This document shows, one piece after another, positions 61,095 to 64,000 of a stretch of 64,000 bases of DNA. The notes below the pieces were generated by a model. That model searched no databases. It was not told the origin of the DNA and saw nothing but the letters and a program-made list of their open reading frames with translations. This DNA is from Halobacillus_B sp963739045 (GTDB lineage Bacteria; Bacillota; Bacilli; Bacillales; Halobacillaceae). Position numbers and translations under genes: made by a program. Numbering within the stretch: position 1 is the stretch's first letter; each line of letters begins with the position of its first letter. Location: the NCBI GenBank assembly GCA_963739045.1, contig CAVTYY010000001.1, positions 992,001 through 1,056,000 on the forward strand. Direction: 5' to 3'.

Positions 61095-61151
61095 GGGCTC
61101 TTCAATTATCGAATGATCGTGAAACGCTCCCCGAGGCGGGGAGCGTTTTTT
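61095..61151 (+). promoter_or_regulatory. pyrG leader attenuator (CTP-sensing, reiterative transcription type)
   Basis: The transcript should begin GGGCUC at 61095. A strong terminator follows at 61123-61151: AACGCTCCCC/GGGGAGCGTT with a 5-nt loop, then a T run. In B. subtilis low CTP stalls polymerase at +4, extra G residues are added to the 5' end, and the poly-G pairs with the CUCCC arm, which prevents termination. All needed elements are visible here. The terminator also ends the rpoE transcript. Confidence 0.75.
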
Positions 61152-61228
61152 GTTTTTTATATAGTCCTTAATACAAATAGCCTTTTTGGCAAATGATGAA
61201 AAAGACGAACAGGGAAAGAGGGATGATC

Positions 61229-62824
61229 GTGGCGACGAAGTATATTTTTGTTACAGGAGGAGTAGTTTCCTCTCTTGGAAAAGGGATTACGGCTGCTTCA
61301 TTAGGACGTTTGCTTAAGAATCGAGGATTAAAGGTAACCATTCAGAAGTTCGATCCTTATATTAATGTGGATCCGGGGACGATGAGCCCTTACCAGCATG
61401 GGGAAGTGTTTGTAACGGATGATGGTGCTGAGACAGATTTGGACCTTGGGCACTACGAGCGGTTTATTGATATTAATTTAAATAAATTCAGCAATGTGAC
61501 GACAGGGAAAGTGTATTCCAATGTGATTAAGAAGGAACGCCGTGGTGATTATTTAGGAGGAACGGTTCAAGTTATTCCTCACATCACGAATGAAATTAAA
61601 GAACGCGTCTTTCGGGCCGGCCATGAAACCAATGCCGACGTTGTCATCACAGAAATTGGCGGTACGGTTGGGGATATTGAATCGCTTCCGTTCCTTGAAG
61701 CGATCCGTCAAATTAAAAGTGACATCGGCCGCGAGCACGTCATGTATTTACACTGCACGCTGGTCCCTTATTTGAAAGCAGCAGGGGAAATGAAAACAAA
61801 ACCTACTCAGCACAGTGTGAAAGAATTGCGCTCACTTGGGATTCAGCCTGATGTGATCGTCCTGCGTACCGAACAGGCGATTTCTGAAGATATGAAAGAA
61901 AAAATCGCACTTTTCTGCGACATTAATAAGCATGCCGTCATTGAAGCACGTGACTCCGAAACACTTTACAATGTTCCGTTAACCCTGCAGGAACAAAAGT
62001 TAGACGAGCTTACTTGTCAGCACTTTGGGTTAGATTGTCCAGAACCGGATATGACGGAATGGAATAAATTAGTGGATCAAGTGCAGAATCTTCAAGAAAA
62101 AGTCACCATTGCTCTCGTCGGTAAATACGTAGAACTGCCCGATGCTTATATTTCTGTTGTGGAAGCACTTAAGCATGCAGGCTACAGCTATAATGCCGAT
62201 ATTGATGTAAAATGGGTAGATTCTGAAGATGTAAACGAAGGAAATGTCCATGAACATCTGAAGAGCGTGGATGGCATTCTCGTGCCCGGCGGCTTTGGTG
62301 ATCGCGGGATCGAAGGTAAAATTGAAGCAATTCGCTATGCGCGTGAAAAACAAGTACCTTTCCTTGGTATTTGTTTAGGTATGCAGCTGGCAACCGTCGA
62401 ATTTGCCAGAAACGAACTCGGTCTAAAAGACGCTCATTCAGCGGAAATTGATCCGTCTACACCGCACCCTATTATTGACCTATTGCCTGAGCAGAAAGAA
62501 ATTTCCGACTTGGGAGGTACGCTGCGTTTAGGTGTGTATCCTTCCCGACTGGAACCAGGTTCAAAGGCGATGGAGGCGTACGGTGAAGAAGTAATTTATG
62601 AACGTCACCGTCACCGTTTTGAGTTTAACAATCACTACCGTGAACAGATGGAAGCGCGTGGCTTCAAATTCTCCGGTACAAGCCCGGATGGTCGTCTGAT
62701 TGAAATTATTGAGGTGGAGGATCATCCTTGGTTCGTAGCGAGCCAGTTCCACCCGGAATTCAAATCTCGTCCAACCCGACCTCAGCAGTTGTTCCATGGC
62801 TTTATTGGAGCGGCGATGAAATAA
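61229..62824 (+). CDS. pyrG: CTP synthase (531 aa)
   Basis: Makes CTP from UTP, ATP and glutamine. The amidoligase domain starts KYIFVTGGVVSSLGKG and has SPYQHGEVFVTDDGAETDLD. The class I amidotransferase domain has the catalytic Cys in PFLGICLGMQLA near 380 and the His/Glu in SQFHPEF near 513. Upstream in-frame starts at 61193 and 61223 exist, but GTG 61229 is spaced correctly from GAGGGATGATC and gives the family N-terminus (MATKYIF). Confidence 0.97.
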   Translation: MATKYIFVTGGVVSSLGKGITAASLGRLLKNRGLKVTIQKFDPYINVDPGTMSPYQHGEVFVTDDGAETDLDLGHYERFIDINLNKFSNVTTGKVYSNVIKKERRGDYLGGTVQVIPHITNEIKERVFRAGHETNADVVITEIGGTVGDIESLPFLEAIRQIKSDIGREHVMYLHCTLVPYLKAAGEMKTKPTQHSVKELRSLGIQPDVIVLRTEQAISEDMKEKIALFCDINKHAVIEARDSETLYNVPLTLQEQKLDELTCQHFGLDCPEPDMTEWNKLVDQVQNLQEKVTIALVGKYVELPDAYISVVEALKHAGYSYNADIDVKWVDSEDVNEGNVHEHLKSVDGILVPGGFGDRGIEGKIEAIRYAREKQVPFLGICLGMQLATVEFARNELGLKDAHSAEIDPSTPHPIIDLLPEQKEISDLGGTLRLGVYPSRLEPGSKAMEAYGEEVIYERHRHRFEFNNHYREQMEARGFKFSGTSPDGRLIEIIEVEDHPWFVASQFHPEFKSRPTRPQQLFHGFIGAAMK

Positions 62825-62840
62825 AATATTATTAAAAAGG

Positions 62841-62880
62841 AAAAGGCGCAAGGACGATCATCAGTCCCTGCGCCTTTTTT
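62841..62880 (+). terminator. Terminator of pyrG
   Basis: Stem AAAGGCGCA/TGCGCCTTT with inner AGGAC/GTCCC pairing, then a T run. Confidence 0.88.
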
Positions 62881-62928
62881 AGTTGAAAACTGATTTCGAG
62901 ACTTTAGTTGAGATTCTAGGGCTGCGGG

Positions 62929-63037
62929 GTACGACTCGCTTTCCGCGGGCGCGCGATGAGCCTCCTCGAGCTGTTCGCTCTGCGGGGTCTCATCCTGCAC
63001 TCTCCTCCCGCAGGAGTCTCGCCGTTCCCCTCCGCCC
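62929..63037 (-). repeat. R2 palindromic element, copy f
   Basis: Core segments CTCGCTTTCCGCGGG, GATGAGCCTCCTCGAG, GGGGTCTCATCC and CCGCAGGAGTCTCG identify a diverged R2 copy with imperfect inverted ends. A short frame across it is not a gene. Confidence 0.7.
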
Positions 63038-63218
63038 CTTGCCGGATGATATTCTCGAAAACCTTCAAAGTTTCCAACTTTAAAAAAGTGGTCATCTTAG
63101 AATTTTGCTTAGTTTCGGACTCTTATGTGAAAGGATCCAGATAGGGAAGGACATATTTTCCTAGTCCTAATGACCATAGCATGAGAGAGGGAGTGGAGGT
63201 TTTTTTGCAGCTTTTCAT

Positions 63219-63386
63219 ATTTCCGTTCTTCCTTTATAAGTAAAGAGGTCGGGGAAATGACGAGACTCCTATGGGAGGATAGGACAGGTGAGATCCCGGA
63301 AGGCAAAGCCTGAGGAAGCTCACCGGCCGCCCATGGAAAGCGAGTTATTTCCCCGACCTCGACTTACTATTAATCGTAACGGAAAT
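63219..63386 (+). repeat. R2 palindromic element, copy g
   Basis: A 168-bp element with ends ATTTCCGTT/AACGGAAAT and inner repeat GAGGTCGGGGAAAT/ATTTCCCCGACCTC. It faces copy f across about 180 bp. The two copies fill most of the 594-bp gap between pyrG and ywjG. Confidence 0.8.
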
Positions 63387-63418
63387 CTTCAAAATGTTTA
63401 AGATATACATACAAAGAA

Positions 63419-63937
63419 TCACTCATAATCAGACATAAATTCTTCCACCGTCAATCGCAGCACGAAATAAGCATAGAACATCGTCATCACCGACGGAAAA
63501 CCGACACGCTTCATATCAAACGGCAGCAGCGGCCGGGTAATCTTCGTATCAATAAAAAAGTCCGCTTCCTGCTGCAAAGGATTCTCCGCATCCTTCGTTA
63601 ACGCAGCAAGCGCAATGACATCCGCGCCTTTATCCTTAACCGTGCGCACAAGCTCACAGGCTTCCTGGTGCTCTGCCGTGCGAGCAGCAATAAGCACCCG
63701 GTCAATAGACGTTAGTTCCACGTCATCTTCATAGACCTTCGCTTTGGGCAGCGGCTCAGGGCCATGAAGCGCCTCAGCTTCAATCGCCTGCATTTCTCCA
63801 AATCCTTTGACGTAAATATGGCCATCTCCGACGAGGGCTTGAGACAAGCTGCGAGCTGCATCTTCAATATGAAACTCCTCTGTCTGGGCTATTTGCTGAA
63901 ATTGTCCAGTTAATTGGGTTTGTAGCATTTTTAACAT
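63419..63937 (-). CDS. ywjG: DUF2529 family protein YwjG (172 aa)
   Basis: A protein related to sugar-isomerase (SIS)-like folds. The conserved stretches are GHIYVKGFGEMQAIEAEAL, then DRVLIAARTAEHQEACELV and DVIALAALTKDAEN. It belongs to the DUF2529/YwjG family of unknown role, which lies between pyrG and spo0F in B. subtilis. ATG 63937 follows AAGAGGAGAATACT. The final 63 bases hold only its upstream region. Confidence 0.87.
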   Translation of the reverse strand: MLKMLQTQLTGQFQQIAQTEEFHIEDAARSLSQALVGDGHIYVKGFGEMQAIEAEALHGPEPLPKAKVYEDDVELTSIDRVLIAARTAEHQEACELVRTVKDKGADVIALAALTKDAENPLQQEADFFIDTKITRPLLPFDMKRVGFPSVMTMFYAYFVLRLTVEEFMSDYE

Positions 63938-64000
63938 AGTATTCTCCTCTTTTCTTAATCAATTAATAGCCTAGCATAATCTCGATTGTTGCAAAAGTTG

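Noticed and set aside
62883..63083. Short frames in the pyrG-ywjG gap
   Set aside because: They are coded by R2 repeat elements; similar frames appear in every R2 copy.

Overview
The window looks like chromosomal DNA of a spore-forming member of the Bacillaceae (Firmicutes), quite possibly a moderate halophile of the Halobacillus/Oceanobacillus kind. The evidence is spore germination genes (cwlJ, gerQ), Bacillus-type ribosome binding sites and terminators, and long synteny with the Bacillus subtilis ywd-ywf-ywg-ywh-ywi-ywj segment: ywdI, ywdK, gerQ, cwlJ, hemQ, pta, lipL, ywfO, ywgA, ywhB, ywhD, pbpG, speE, speB, ywiB, argS, clsB, fadF, acdA, rpoE, pyrG and ywjG in nearly that order. Genus is inference; no rRNA or tRNA gene is visible.

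Layout. 0-8.5 kb: the start of a fructosamine-kinase gene, a GNAT acetyltransferase, a UbiB-type kinase with a phasin-like partner, an RsbR-like stressosome paralogue, a divergent MFS transporter/yeiL regulator pair and a chemoreceptor. 8.6-13.4 kb: a compact operon for a heme-copper cytochrome oxidase (subunits II, I, III) followed closely by a YerD-type glutamate synthase. 13.6-18.1 kb: an Eis-like acetyltransferase, a YwaF membrane protein and an SNF-family sodium symporter. 18.7-27.7 kb: the ywd/ywf block with sporulation, heme, acetate and lipoate genes, interrupted by a deletion scar that joins a response regulator to an ABC permease. 27.9-32.9 kb: two tandem paralogous double-length ABC permeases translationally coupled to an acetyltransferase. 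32.9-37.4 kb: ywhB, ywhD, a frameshifted helD and an SOS-boxed yolD. 37.4-38 kb: a candidate small RNA and a 21-bp periodic repeat array. 38-46.2 kb: pbpG, polyamine genes, ywiB-argS, clsB. 46.3-57.9 kb: a fatty-acid/branched-acyl-CoA catabolic cluster (fadF, thiolase, hydroxyacyl-CoA dehydrogenase, two acyl-CoA dehydrogenases, meaB, a TetR regulator and fused mutase icmF). 58-64 kb: an RRNPP-type regulator, a tandem array of structured repeats, rpoE, pyrG with its CTP-sensing leader, and ywjG.

How the genes work together. The catabolic cluster feeds electrons from acyl-CoA dehydrogenases through FadF to quinone, while IcmF with MeaB handles B12-dependent rearrangement of isobutyryl-CoA. A shared palindrome TGAAYGCTCRYTCA in front of fadF and in front of the thiolase gene suggests one regulator, probably the TetR protein encoded in the cluster, controls both.

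The most unusual material is non-coding. There are four ~370-400 bp composite palindromic elements, at least seven further R2 hairpin elements plus one fragment that mostly sit as head-to-head pairs, a tandem A-B-A-B array of ~120-nt structured units with compensatory stem changes beside rpoE, and an array of about 20 CTATCG motifs spaced almost exactly 21 bp (two helical turns) downstream of pbpG.
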